7,292 nt of DNA from Caldilinea sp. CFX5 (lineage in GTDB: Bacteria > Chloroflexota > Anaerolineae > Caldilineales > Caldilineaceae). Numbering within the stretch: the stretch's first letter is position 1; every line of letters starts with the position of its first letter. Below the pieces are notes generated by a model. It was not told where the DNA came from. It searched no databases and saw only the letters and a list, made by a program, of their open reading frames with translations. The position numbers were made by a program, and so were the translations under genes. Below are positions 1 to 6,397 of this stretch, piece after piece. The stretch is from contig QWII01000189.1 in assembly GCA_021405325.1 (NCBI GenBank), positions 1 through 7,292 on the forward strand, in the 5' to 3' direction.

Positions 1-75
1 GTAATCGTAGGTGCGGTTTGTAACCGCACTTGCTCCCTGGGAACCGTGCGGTTACAAACCGCACCTACGATTACC
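1..75. repeat. REP-like nested palindrome, cut by the window edge
   Basis: Arms 1-29 and 46-74 are perfect reverse complements (29 bp) around a 16-base spacer (30-45). Each arm also holds a smaller palindrome: GTGCGGTT at 11-18 faces AACCGCAC at 22-29, and GTGCGGTT at 46-53 faces AACCGCAC at 57-64. The transcript or single strand could therefore fold as one long hairpin or as two short ones. The sequence on the right continues as CCGAAAC, and C75 would pair with an unseen base before position 1, so the element probably starts outside the window. The layout resembles REP/BIME-type intergenic repeats. It could also act as a bidirectional terminator for a gene to the left. The symmetry is seen directly; the family name is inference. 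Confidence 0.85.
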
Positions 76-143
76 GAAACAAATTCCTAACTCCCATAGA
101 AACCTGACCGGTGTTCACACTTTCCGGCGATGAGCCAATTATC

Positions 144-210
144 GTTTACACGCCTAGAGAAACTCACGGTTGGCATGGTGCGGGTGATGAGTTTCTCTAG
201 GCGTGTTAAC
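144..210. repeat. Long inverted repeat with 21-base spacer
   Basis: Arms 148-166 and 188-206 are perfect reverse complements over 19 bp (first arm begins ACACGCCTAGAG). After one mismatch (147/207) the pairing resumes for three bases, giving 22 of 23 pairs over 144-166 and 188-210. The 21-base spacer shows no further strong pairing. There is no U-rich tract directly after either arm, so it does not look like a standard intrinsic terminator. It could be a small mobile-element relic or a structured RNA. Confidence 0.8.
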
Positions 211-310
211 TTCAATCAACGGGCGAATAAAATACGCAATGATGACAGCCCCTGGGGGAAATGGCTTGCCGAGCTAACAATTGAACGTTGTAGGTTTGGG
301 AAGCTTGCTG

Positions 311-334
311 TTAAATCTAATCGATTAGATTTAA
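311..334. repeat. 24-bp perfect palindrome
   Basis: The half-site TTAAATCTAATC is followed at once by its exact reverse complement, giving a gapless 24-bp dyad centred on ATCGAT. A dyad this long and AT-rich with no spacer suits a dimeric DNA-binding protein or a fold-back junction better than an RNA hairpin. No promoter with a confident target gene was identified beside it, so its function is unknown. Confidence 0.8.
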
Positions 335-417
335 TAAAGCGTAACACACCCTTAATGGTTGTGTCAAATTAGCAAAGGCAAAGCTGCGATTTATTCATTA
401 GGCTGCGTGGCGATGGT

Positions 418-464
418 GAAACGCCGGCCCACCCACGGAGAGCCTGAAAATGAACCGGCATTTC
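418..464 (-). terminator. Possible hairpin downstream of the GH95 gene
   Basis: GAAACGCCGG (418-427) faces CCGGCATTTC (455-464). In minus-strand RNA all ten pairs form, one as a G-U wobble, whereas plus-strand RNA would have one A-C mismatch. The hairpin starts 15 bases past the GH95 stop codon, which suits a 3' end. However, the loop is long (27 bases) and no U-tract follows, so a classical intrinsic terminator is doubtful. Confidence 0.25.
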
Positions 465-479
465 TCTAAAGCGCCCAAC

Positions 480-2885
480 TCACTTACGGGTCGTGATGGT
501 ATATGTACTACCAGGGCTTGTCATAAATTTGATGCTGCCAGGGCGAATTTGCTCGGTAGTCACAGCGCCCCCATCAACCTGTAGCTGAATCGGTTCTTGA
601 CAAGTGACCTGGCAAGTTTGTCCCAACGCAGAAGTGATCGTTGCGCGCAGCAACTTCCCGGCGCGCCATACCATGTCCACCGTAAAGCCACCCCGTGCGC
701 GCAATCCTTTGACGGCGCCGTCTCGCCACGTTGTTGGCAGCGCCGGCAGCAGATGCAACTCCCCGGTATGACTTTGTAGCAACATCTCAGCGATGCCGGC
801 GGTGGCGCCAAAGTTGCCGTCGATCTGGAAGGGCGGATGGGCATCGAAGAGATTCGCGTAAACGCCGCCGCCTTCCATGACAACCCCAGTCTGTTCGACC
901 AGGTTCAACATAACACCCAGCATCTTCAGCGCATGGTCGCCATCGCGGAAACGCGCCCAGAAGTTAATTTTCCACGCCATCGACCAGCCGGTGCCGCCAT
1001 CGCCGCGCAATGCGAGAGAACGCCTGGCGGCGTTGAAAAGGGCAGGCGTCCCTTCTTTGGTAATCTGCCGGCCGGGGTGGAGACCAAAGAGGTGAGAGAC
1101 ATGGCGATGCTGATCATTGGGATCGTCCCAATCGACCGACCACTCCTGCAATTGTCCATGTTGGCCGATTTGAAAGGGCAGGAGCCGGTCACGCGCGGCC
1201 AGGAGTTCAGAGCGAAAATCAGCATCGACGCCCAAAATGGTTGCTGCTTCGCTACAGTTGGTGAACAACTCCCAGATGATCGCCATGTCCATCGTCGAAG
1301 CCGCGCTCACGGCGGCGCGTTGACCATCCGGCGTCGTAAATTTATTCTCCGGCGAGGTAGCCGGCGCCGTGATGAGGTGGCCTTGCCCATCCTCGATCAA
1401 CCAGTCCAGACAAAATTGGGCGGCGCTTTTCATCACCGGATAAGCCTGGCCTCGCAAGTAGTCCACATCGCCGCCGAAGGCATAATGTTCCCAGAGATGT
1501 TGACAGAGCCACGCGCCACCCATCGGCCAGCAGGCCCAAACCGGGTCGCCGTCACCGTAGGCGCCCACCTGTCCGGAATGCCGCCAAAAGTCACTGTTGT
1601 GGTGCGCCGTCCAGCCGCGACAGCCATAGTTGACGCGCGCCGTCTCGGCGCCGTTGACACTCAACTCCCGAATAAAGTCCAGCAACGGCTGGTGACATTC
1701 GGCCAGGCTGGTTGTCTCCGCCGGCCAGTAGTTCATCTGCGTGTTGATGTTGATCGTGTAGTTGCTGCTCCACGGCGGGCGGATCATATCGTTCCAAATA
1801 CCCTGGAGGTTGGCCGGCTGCGTTCCCGGTCGCGAACTAGTGATGAGCAAGTAGCGACCATATTGAAAGAGCAACGTAATCAACTGCGGGTCATGCCCCA
1901 TCTGAAAGGTGCGAATCCGCTCGTCCGTCGGCAAGGCCGCTGCCGCCGTTGTCCCCAGATCCAACGTAACGCGCCGGAAGAGCGCCTGGTGATCAGCTAG
2001 ATGTTCGGCTAACAACGCGTCATAGCCTTTGCCGGTCACTGCACCTAGTGCGTTTTGTACATTTTGCGCGACGGCAGCTTGCGATAAGCCCGGCGTCTGG
2101 TCAAAGCCGACAAAGCCAGTGGCGGCAGTCAGATAGAGGGTGACAGCATCGGCATTCGTGACATGCAGCCCAGCGGCATTACATTGCACGGCGCCGCCGG
2201 TCGTCACCGCTGTGAGCGCCGCGGCAAAGTTTAGCCCCGGCCCCGCCTCTGTTTCTGCATAAATGACCGCCGGTTCGACCTTGCGGTAGCTTGGCTCGAC
2301 GTGGGCGGGACTTTTGCCGGTCAGCAGGAGCGTCGTCGGGTTCGCTGACGTGACCCGATGACGTAACGGGCTGTCTAGCTGTGCGGTAAAGGTGATTTTG
2401 CCTGGTTGATCACAGGTCAACTGCACAATCAACGCTTGGGCGGGCGTACTAACCAAGACTTTGCGTGTGTAGGTGGCGCCATCAATGGTATACTGTGTCG
2501 TCGCCACAGCGCTGTCCAGATCCAGGTCACGGTAGTAGATGCTGGTTGCATCGCTATGCGCGAACTGTAAATAGAGATCGCCGAGTGGTTGGTAGGACTG
2601 GGTAAAGGCGCCCTGTAACGCTTTGGCGCGCCGATCCGCTTCCGCATAATTGCCGACAAAGATGGCTTCACGCACGCCAGGCAAAGCGGCTTGCGCCCCC
2701 GGTGTATTCCAGGTCGGCGTCGGTCCCGACCAGAGCGTATCTTCGTTGAGTTGCAGCCGTTCGGTGGCAACGCCGCCAAAGACCATTGCACCCAGGCGAC
2801 CATTGCCCACGGGCAACGCTTCGACCCACTGGGCCGCCGGTTGGTGATACCAAAGTTTGAGCGGGGAGGTGGTTGATTGATTCAT
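480..2885 (-). CDS. GH95 family alpha-L-fucosidase / alpha-L-galactosidase
   Basis: This is an 801-residue glycoside hydrolase of family 95, near full family length. These inverting enzymes release terminal alpha-L-fucose (or alpha-L-galactose) from plant or host glycans. The N-terminal beta domain opens with the typical [26 protein letters not shown] stretch in pieces: WYHQPA (12-17), [12 protein letters not shown] (23-34), then LNEDTLWSG (46-54). The catalytic (alpha/alpha)6 region includes NLQGIWN (359-365), [12 protein letters not shown] (379-390), TSPEN (510-514), [11 protein letters not shown] (595-605) and [16 protein letters not shown] (687-702). By family knowledge N379 and N381 match the substrate-activated Asn pair, E513 the acid, and D689 the partner that supports the base. 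No signal peptide or lipobox is present ([14 protein letters not shown]), so a cytoplasmic enzyme is likely. ATG at 2885 is chosen because conserved sequence starts about ten residues in; the ribosome site is weak. Position 377 is Thr, discussed as a specificity marker. No sugar transporter or other glycosidase lies beside it. Family call is very secure; exact substrate is not. Confidence 0.96.
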   Translation of the reverse strand: MNQSTTSPLKLWYHQPAAQWVEALPVGNGRLGAMVFGGVATERLQLNEDTLWSGPTPTWNTPGAQAALPGVREAIFVGNYAEADRRAKALQGAFTQSYQPLGDLYLQFAHSDATSIYYRDLDLDSAVATTQYTIDGATYTRKVLVSTPAQALIVQLTCDQPGKITFTAQLDSPLRHRVTSANPTTLLLTGKSPAHVEPSYRKVEPAVIYAETEAGPGLNFAAALTAVTTGGAVQCNAAGLHVTNADAVTLYLTAATGFVGFDQTPGLSQAAVAQNVQNALGAVTGKGYDALLAEHLADHQALFRRVTLDLGTTAAAALPTDERIRTFQMGHDPQLITLLFQYGRYLLITSSRPGTQPANLQGIWNDMIRPPWSSNYTININTQMNYWPAETTSLAECHQPLLDFIRELSVNGAETARVNYGCRGWTAHHNSDFWRHSGQVGAYGDGDPVWACWPMGGAWLCQHLWEHYAFGGDVDYLRGQAYPVMKSAAQFCLDWLIEDGQGHLITAPATSPENKFTTPDGQRAAVSAASTMDMAIIWELFTNCSEAATILGVDADFRSELLAARDRLLPFQIGQHGQLQEWSVDWDDPNDQHRHVSHLFGLHPGRQITKEGTPALFNAARRSLALRGDGGTGWSMAWKINFWARFRDGDHALKMLGVMLNLVEQTGVVMEGGGVYANLFDAHPPFQIDGNFGATAGIAEMLLQSHTGELHLLPALPTTWRDGAVKGLRARGGFTVDMVWRAGKLLRATITSALGQTCQVTCQEPIQLQVDGGAVTTEQIRPGSIKFMTSPGSTYTITTRK

Positions 2886-2935
2886 CTGTCATCTATTTCT
2901 ATTGGCGCTGGGGTGTTGAAAAATGTGATAGCAGT

Positions 2936-2944
2936 ATTATGCCA
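2936..2944 (-). promoter_or_regulatory. Possible extended -10 promoter for the GH95 gene
   Basis: Read on the minus strand, TGGCATAAT fits an extended -10 element (TGn followed by CATAAT, one change from TATAAT). It lies about 50 bases upstream of the GH95 ATG. No good -35 hexamer is seen at 16-18 bases; that position falls within the left arm of the 2954-3069 inverted repeat. Motif-only evidence. Confidence 0.35.
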
Positions 2945-2953
2945 TAGCAGAGG

Positions 2954-3069
2954 CGCCTTGAACTAATGAACGTTACGAAAATAAAGCGGTAACTGTAGGT
3001 CATCGCCGCCGGCGTGACAAGTTCCAAGGATTACCGAAACCATTACATAATCTTCATTAGTTCAAGGCG
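2954..3069. repeat. 116-bp element bounded by 17-bp perfect inverted repeats
   Basis: CGCCTTGAACTAATGAA (2954-2970) is the exact reverse complement of 3053-3069, and broken pairing continues a few bases inward. The element fills most of the gap between the kinase gene and the GH95 gene, and its right arm begins directly at the kinase stop codon. The interior holds CGGTAACTGTAGGT (2987-3000) and GATTACCGAAAC (3029-3040). These resemble the two ends of the palindrome at the left edge (GTAATCGTAGGT at 1-12, GATTACCGAAAC at 69-80). A MITE-like or REP-related element is a reasonable reading. An RNA structure at the 3' end of the kinase transcript is an alternative, but there is no U-tract. Confidence 0.7.
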
Positions 3070-4083
3070 TTAATTGGCGTTTGGCCCTAGGTGTGTCCAG
3101 AGGGTGTCAAGCAAGGCTTGTTCCTGATCCGCCAGCCAGGCAACCATCTGTTGCATATCATGAACTTTTTCCAGCGGGTAAATTCCCTTGCCGTCCGCAA
3201 GACCACGACCAAACCACCAAACGGCCGAGGTGGCATAGCCGACGCGGATCAACCAAGGAATTGCCGCAATTTCGGTGGCCGTGAGCCGTTGCCAGCGGCC
3301 ATAGCCACGACAGAAGTCGGCCGCACTGTCTATAGGATGTGGATTTTCCCATAAGCGCAGGGTAAAGACCAACCCGGACGCCAGATCCATGGCCCGTACA
3401 TCCGGCCCGGCAAACTCAAAATCGAGGATGGCAACGATACGGCCATCAGCATAGAGCGTATTGCTGGGGCTGTAATCGCAATGAATCACCTGGTGGGGCA
3501 ACGTGGTAAAGGGACCCTGAATAAAACTTCGCAAGCTTGCCAATTCGTTGCGCCACCAGGCAAAAAGCGCCTCATGTTCGGCTGTTGCCGGCAAGCCAAG
3601 CTGTTGTGGTGAGAGCTGATAGGGGTTGGGCAGGCTGGGGTGCGTCTCTTCCAGAAGGCCAAAGCGCGTTGTCCCCGGCCGTGGCGTCAGCGGATAGCGC
3701 GCCAGGACGGTGTGTAGTTCAGCCAACGCCGCACCCATTGCTGCCATCTGCGCCGGTTCAGCGTAAAGGGGCCGCTCCCCAACAACATACGGAACAAGCA
3801 TTTGTGTCCCTGCCGGCGTTGTCACCACCGTTTCACCACTGCGCGCCAGCACCGGGGCCGGCGTCTGAAACGACAGCCCCTGGCCCGCCAGCCAGACTAG
3901 CAGTTCATGTTCATAACGTAAGTTGGCCTGCGCCTTATCGGTTGTCAAGGTCTTTAACACAAAATCACCAGCGCCAGTATGAACGCCTAGGATGGCATTG
4001 TTTAAGCCGCTCGCAATCGAAAAGCCGGCGAGTGGCGGTGTCAGATCGTACATGCTTAAGAGTGCGTCAACCCAATCGACCAT
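3070..4083 (-). CDS. APH-family phosphotransferase (kinase-like) protein
   Basis: This 337-residue protein belongs to the aminoglycoside phosphotransferase/choline kinase/homoserine kinase II fold family. The N-lobe shows SGLNNAILGV (25-34) as a degenerate nucleotide loop and the likely ATP lysine in FVLKT (K44), with E58 or E60 as its partner. A hinge-like segment MLVPYVVGE (95-103) follows. The catalytic loop is IHCDYSPSN (200-208), with H201, D203 (likely base) and N208, and the metal-binding motif is ILDFEFAGPD (219-228), with D221. All key residues are present, so it is probably an active kinase of a small hydroxylated substrate. The substrate cannot be told; antibiotic resistance is not implied. 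ATG at 4083 is preferred over GTG at 4092, because the GAGGTG ribosome site at 4095-4090 would overlap the GTG but sits 6 bases before the ATG. The start lies 14 nt after the TMEM43-family stop codon, so the two genes are probably cotranscribed. Confidence 0.88.
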   Translation of the reverse strand: MVDWVDALLSMYDLTPPLAGFSIASGLNNAILGVHTGAGDFVLKTLTTDKAQANLRYEHELLVWLAGQGLSFQTPAPVLARSGETVVTTPAGTQMLVPYVVGERPLYAEPAQMAAMGAALAELHTVLARYPLTPRPGTTRFGLLEETHPSLPNPYQLSPQQLGLPATAEHEALFAWWRNELASLRSFIQGPFTTLPHQVIHCDYSPSNTLYADGRIVAILDFEFAGPDVRAMDLASGLVFTLRLWENPHPIDSAADFCRGYGRWQRLTATEIAAIPWLIRVGYATSAVWWFGRGLADGKGIYPLEKVHDMQQMVAWLADQEQALLDTLWTHLGPNAN

Positions 4084-4089
4084 ACACCA

Positions 4090-4095
4090 CACCTC
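4090..4095 (-). promoter_or_regulatory. Ribosome binding site deciding the kinase start
   Basis: Minus-strand GAGGTG at 4095-4090 ends 6 bases before ATG 4083. It overlaps the alternative GTG codon at 4092-4090, so the ATG is the better start and the kinase loses three residues compared with the longest reading frame. Confidence 0.7.
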
Positions 4096-4097
4096 GT

Positions 4098-5204
4098 CTA
4101 TACCGTCTGCCGACGCCGGAGGAAGAAAAAGAGCGCACCAATCACCAGAAGCGCTGCTGCGACTGCCAGCCAGAAATTATGCAAGACAACGGCAATCAAC
4201 GTGACCACGCCCCAGATGACCAGCGCAACAATAAAGGTAACAATCCCGCTAATAAAGCCGGTGATCTGCTTCAAGATCGGCAAGACCCCGGCGACGGTCC
4301 CCAACGGACTCACAACCAGGAGCAGGCCAATCCAGATCATCAAAAAGCCGGCGCCGCGCAAGAGCCAGGTGATGACAGTATGTTCAGTTTGCAACGCTTG
4401 AATGGCGGCATTGCGGTCGCCGTTGATTGCCCGGAAAAAGGTGCTGCTCTTCTCATAGAGGTAGGGGGTGAGCCGTTCGCCGCTCTGTTGCCCGAAGACG
4501 GTAACTGCCGCCGGACTCTCCAACGCTGTATAGGAGATGCGCACGTCGCCCACCTGTGGGTTGCTCTGGGTGCCCTGACCGATAAAGAGATAACCGCCGT
4601 CTAATTTTGCCGCGTCTGTTAACACATTTTGACTGCTCAACACAACGGCTGAACCGCCGGGTAAGGTCAATTGGCTGAGATCGAGACCAAAGGCGCCTAA
4701 GGTTGCGCCGGGCGCTTGAACAGTTGTTCCTTCAATCGTAAGCGGCGGGTTGGTGTGACCATCCGGTTGTTTGAACTGTGCTGAATTTTCCGGCGCAGAT
4801 GTCCACTTTTTCTCATAGGTGTATTCTGTCACCGTCTCGCTGCCGCCGCCCACTTTGTCGCGGGTTTCGCTGCGTGACTCTTCATCCCACGCAAACATCT
4901 CCACCTTGCGGTCGAGTTGCAGATAAGCGCCTGGTTTGAAGTAGAGGGCGTCGCCGATGGGTTCGGTGGCCGCTAGATCGCCGGTGACAGCGACAAATTT
5001 GCCTTCGTTGGCCGCATCAATCGTACTGGCGGTGGCTGGCATACTTTCCGCCGCCACCAAAGCCAGGTTGGTCCGCCCCTCATTCCACCAGATGACAAAG
5101 AACGAACCAAAGAAGAGCAGTAACCCGATGAGGGCGCCGACAAATGAATTAAGAATATTACGACCATACCCGGTTCGGGTCACTTCCCGATAGACATTAC
5201 TCAT
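4098..5204 (-). CDS. TMEM43 (LUMA) family membrane protein
   Basis: This 368-residue protein has the TMEM43 family layout. A short cytoplasmic N-terminus leads to one membrane helix (about 18-40) ending in the characteristic FFVIWWNEGR. A large soluble domain (about 43-275) follows, then three clustered helices (about 278-300, 313-337, 338-361) and a basic tail, RRR at 363-365. Family-like features in the soluble domain include GKFVAVTGDL (68-77), the stretch RKVEMFAWDEE (99-109) and YTYEKKW (128-134). The bacterial members have no firmly established function; human TMEM43 is an inner nuclear membrane/ER protein. The soluble part most likely faces away from the cytoplasm in bacteria. ATG 5204 is well supported by AGGAA at 5216-5212, 7 bases upstream. 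It is the first gene of a probable operon with the downstream kinase gene. Family call is confident; role unknown. Confidence 0.9.
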   Translation of the reverse strand: MSNVYREVTRTGYGRNILNSFVGALIGLLLFFGSFFVIWWNEGRTNLALVAAESMPATASTIDAANEGKFVAVTGDLAATEPIGDALYFKPGAYLQLDRKVEMFAWDEESRSETRDKVGGGSETVTEYTYEKKWTSAPENSAQFKQPDGHTNPPLTIEGTTVQAPGATLGAFGLDLSQLTLPGGSAVVLSSQNVLTDAAKLDGGYLFIGQGTQSNPQVGDVRISYTALESPAAVTVFGQQSGERLTPYLYEKSSTFFRAINGDRNAAIQALQTEHTVITWLLRGAGFLMIWIGLLLVVSPLGTVAGVLPILKQITGFISGIVTFIVALVIWGVVTLIAVVLHNFWLAVAAALLVIGALFFFLRRRQTV

Positions 5205-5226
5205 AGCACGATTCCTGTTTGCTTAC

Positions 5227-5253
5227 GTTATATGCTGCTTGCGCAGCCGTCAA
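5227..5253 (-). promoter_or_regulatory. Candidate promoter for the TMEM43-kinase operon
   Basis: On the minus strand TTGACG (5253-5248) and TATAAC (5232-5227) form a -35/-10 pair with a short 15-base spacer. The -35 overlaps the end of the preceding terminator's U-tract. The spacer contains a perfect small hairpin, GCTGC-GCAA-GCAGC (5247-5234). Transcription would begin about 15 bases before the start codon, leaving room only for the AGGAA ribosome site. Motif-based, and the short spacer lowers confidence. Confidence 0.4.
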
Positions 5254-5291
5254 AAATAAAGGTAGCCGGCGAATTCACCAACTACCTTTAT
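5252..5291 (-). terminator. Intrinsic terminator of the EamA transporter gene
   Basis: Minus-strand RNA folds into a 16-bp stem (5291-5276 with 5271-5256) closed by the tetraloop AAUU. The lower ten pairs are Watson-Crick and three of the upper six are G-U wobbles. The stem ends in CUACCUUUAU and runs straight into UUUU (5255-5252). In plus-strand RNA the wobbles become C-A mismatches and no U-tract follows, so the structure belongs to minus-strand transcripts. It lies about 100 bases after the EamA stop codon and just before the next operon's promoter. Confidence 0.88.
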
Positions 5292-5394
5292 CGTAGCATA
5301 CTTGTCTACTGAAAACAACAGTCATTTTGTCGATCAGTCGGCAGTTATGTAACTACACCAACTGCGCTGGGAGCTATCTTCTGAGGATTAATCG

Positions 5395-6318
5395 TTATCC
5401 TTGTGAATTTGGCCTTTCTTTTGCCGCAAGCAATGCGCTGATCAAAATTAACCCTGCGCCCAGCCACTGCCATTGCAACAACTGTTCACCCAAAAAGAGT
5501 ACAGCCCAGGTGACTGACAACATCGTTTCCAGAGACATCAGCAATGACATCTGCCCACTACCCATGCGCTGGATCGCCCCATGAAAACAGAGGCGGGCCA
5601 GAAAGGTGCTAACCACCGACAACGTAAGCATGATCAACCACCCCTGCACCCCCGGCACGTAGAAGTTGGCCCCGCTGACCCACCACCAGATCGTGATCCC
5701 GACCGCCGAAATGGTGACAATGTAAAAGGTAATCGCAGTGGCGTGATAAGGGCGTAGATACCATTGGGTCAGCGCCATCTGGATGGCAAAGCCCGCCACC
5801 GAAGCCATCACCAGCGCAACACCAATCGGATCGATCTGACCGCCGGGGCCGATTAACAAATAGACGCCGCCCAACGCCAGCGCCAGCCGCCCAATGTGAA
5901 GCGATTTCAACTGTTCGCCCCGTAAGGCTAACAATCCCAATACGATAATCGGGTTGACCGCAAAGAGCATGATCGCCATTGATGCTTCCAGGCGCGTCAA
6001 GGCCCAATAGTAGGCCAGAATATTGATACTACTTGCGGAGCCAACAACCAGGACGGCTAACAATCCAGGGCGGGTAAAGCGTAAACTAACGCCACTGTTG
6101 GGGCCGAGCAGCGTGGCTAGGAGCAAACTTGAAATCCACATCCGCCCCAATAACAAGGTGGTCGGATTCATCCCCAGCAAGATGGCGTGACGGCTTAATG
6201 GGGTAGCGAGACTAAAGAAGGTCGTCGCAAGAACGGCTAATAACAAACCGCTCCACACTGGATTAGCCGTTGGTGAGAGCAGATTTGCCCCCAAACGCAG
6301 CGCTTTTGTTTTGAACAT
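5395..6318 (-). CDS. EamA/DMT-superfamily transporter
   Basis: This 307-residue protein is an inner-membrane permease of the drug/metabolite transporter (EamA, RhaT-like) family. It is at the usual length and has about ten hydrophobic helices in two five-helix repeats. Recognisable marks are SLATPLSRHAI (36-46) in the first helix, FAVNPIIVLGLLALRGEQL (119-137) at the end of repeat one, and SLETMLSVTWAVLFLGEQL (262-280) at the equivalent place in repeat two. The paired proline/Glu-containing helices each ending in GEQL are typical of the family, which exports or imports small metabolites such as amino acids. The substrate cannot be read from sequence. The start is ATG 6318. A TTG at 6330 would add four residues, but neither has a well-placed ribosome site. 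It has its own promoter (6370-6378) and terminator (5252-5291), so it is probably a single-gene unit. Confidence 0.93.
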   Translation of the reverse strand: MFKTKALRLGANLLSPTANPVWSGLLLAVLATTFFSLATPLSRHAILLGMNPTTLLLGRMWISSLLLATLLGPNSGVSLRFTRPGLLAVLVVGSASSINILAYYWALTRLEASMAIMLFAVNPIIVLGLLALRGEQLKSLHIGRLALALGGVYLLIGPGGQIDPIGVALVMASVAGFAIQMALTQWYLRPYHATAITFYIVTISAVGITIWWWVSGANFYVPGVQGWLIMLTLSVVSTFLARLCFHGAIQRMGSGQMSLLMSLETMLSVTWAVLFLGEQLLQWQWLGAGLILISALLAAKERPNSQG

Positions 6319-6369
6319 GAATGGTTGCAAAGTCCATCTAGCGTTGTAGGAAAGGTAAACAATCTACTT

Positions 6370-6378
6370 ATTATACCA
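6370..6378 (-). promoter_or_regulatory. Extended -10 promoter for the EamA gene
   Basis: On the minus strand TGGTATAAT (6378-6370) is a perfect TGn plus TATAAT extended -10. The -35 region is poor (TAAACA at 6400-6395 with a 19-base spacer, over the MpaB stop codon), as is usual for extended -10 promoters. Transcription would start near 6363, giving a leader of about 45 bases to ATG 6318. Confidence 0.65.
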
Positions 6379-6397
6379 CAAGGGAGATACAGTCTGT

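Larger units (their letters stand above)
76..479. other. Gene-free, repeat-rich intergenic region
   Basis: I see no convincing gene on either strand in these roughly 400 bases. The only sizeable reading frame (130-372, plus) runs through both arms of an inverted repeat and has no recognisable domain or good ribosome site. Base composition falls well below that of the neighbouring genes, especially around 300-360. The stretch holds the inverted repeat at 144-210, the palindrome at 311-334 and a possible hairpin at 418-464. It may be the remains of small non-autonomous elements, but no transposase fragment or target duplication was recognised. Confidence 0.6.

Noticed and set aside
130..372. 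80-residue plus-strand reading frame
   Set aside because: It runs through both arms of the 144-210 inverted repeat and part of the 311-334 palindrome. It has no recognisable domain and no convincing ribosome site.
1..480. CRISPR array
   Set aside because: The repeats are inverted pairs of different sequence, not evenly spaced direct repeats, and no cas gene is present.
837..2000. 387-residue plus-strand reading frame
   Set aside because: It is antisense to the well-conserved catalytic part of the GH95 gene, is Arg/Pro-rich with low-complexity character, and matches no family; it is a shadow of GC-rich coding sequence.
2954..3069. Intrinsic terminator of the kinase gene
   Set aside because: The 17-bp stem encloses an 82-base loop and no U-tract follows the second arm on either strand.
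3070..4083. Aminoglycoside resistance gene
   Set aside because: Only the general APH fold motifs are present. Similar proteins act on choline, homoserine, sugars and many other substrates, and the neighbourhood gives no resistance context.
4084..4092. GTG start adding three residues to the kinase
   Set aside because: It overlaps the ribosome site GAGGTG, which is properly spaced for ATG 4083.
3537..4604. 355-residue plus-strand reading frame
   Set aside because: It spans the antisense of both the kinase and the TMEM43 gene. Its composition (many Pro, Gln, Arg) is that of a shadow frame.
6319..6330. TTG start adding four residues to the EamA transporter
   Set aside because: No ribosome site at usable distance (GGA is only two bases away) and the extra residues add nothing conserved; kept as an alternative only.
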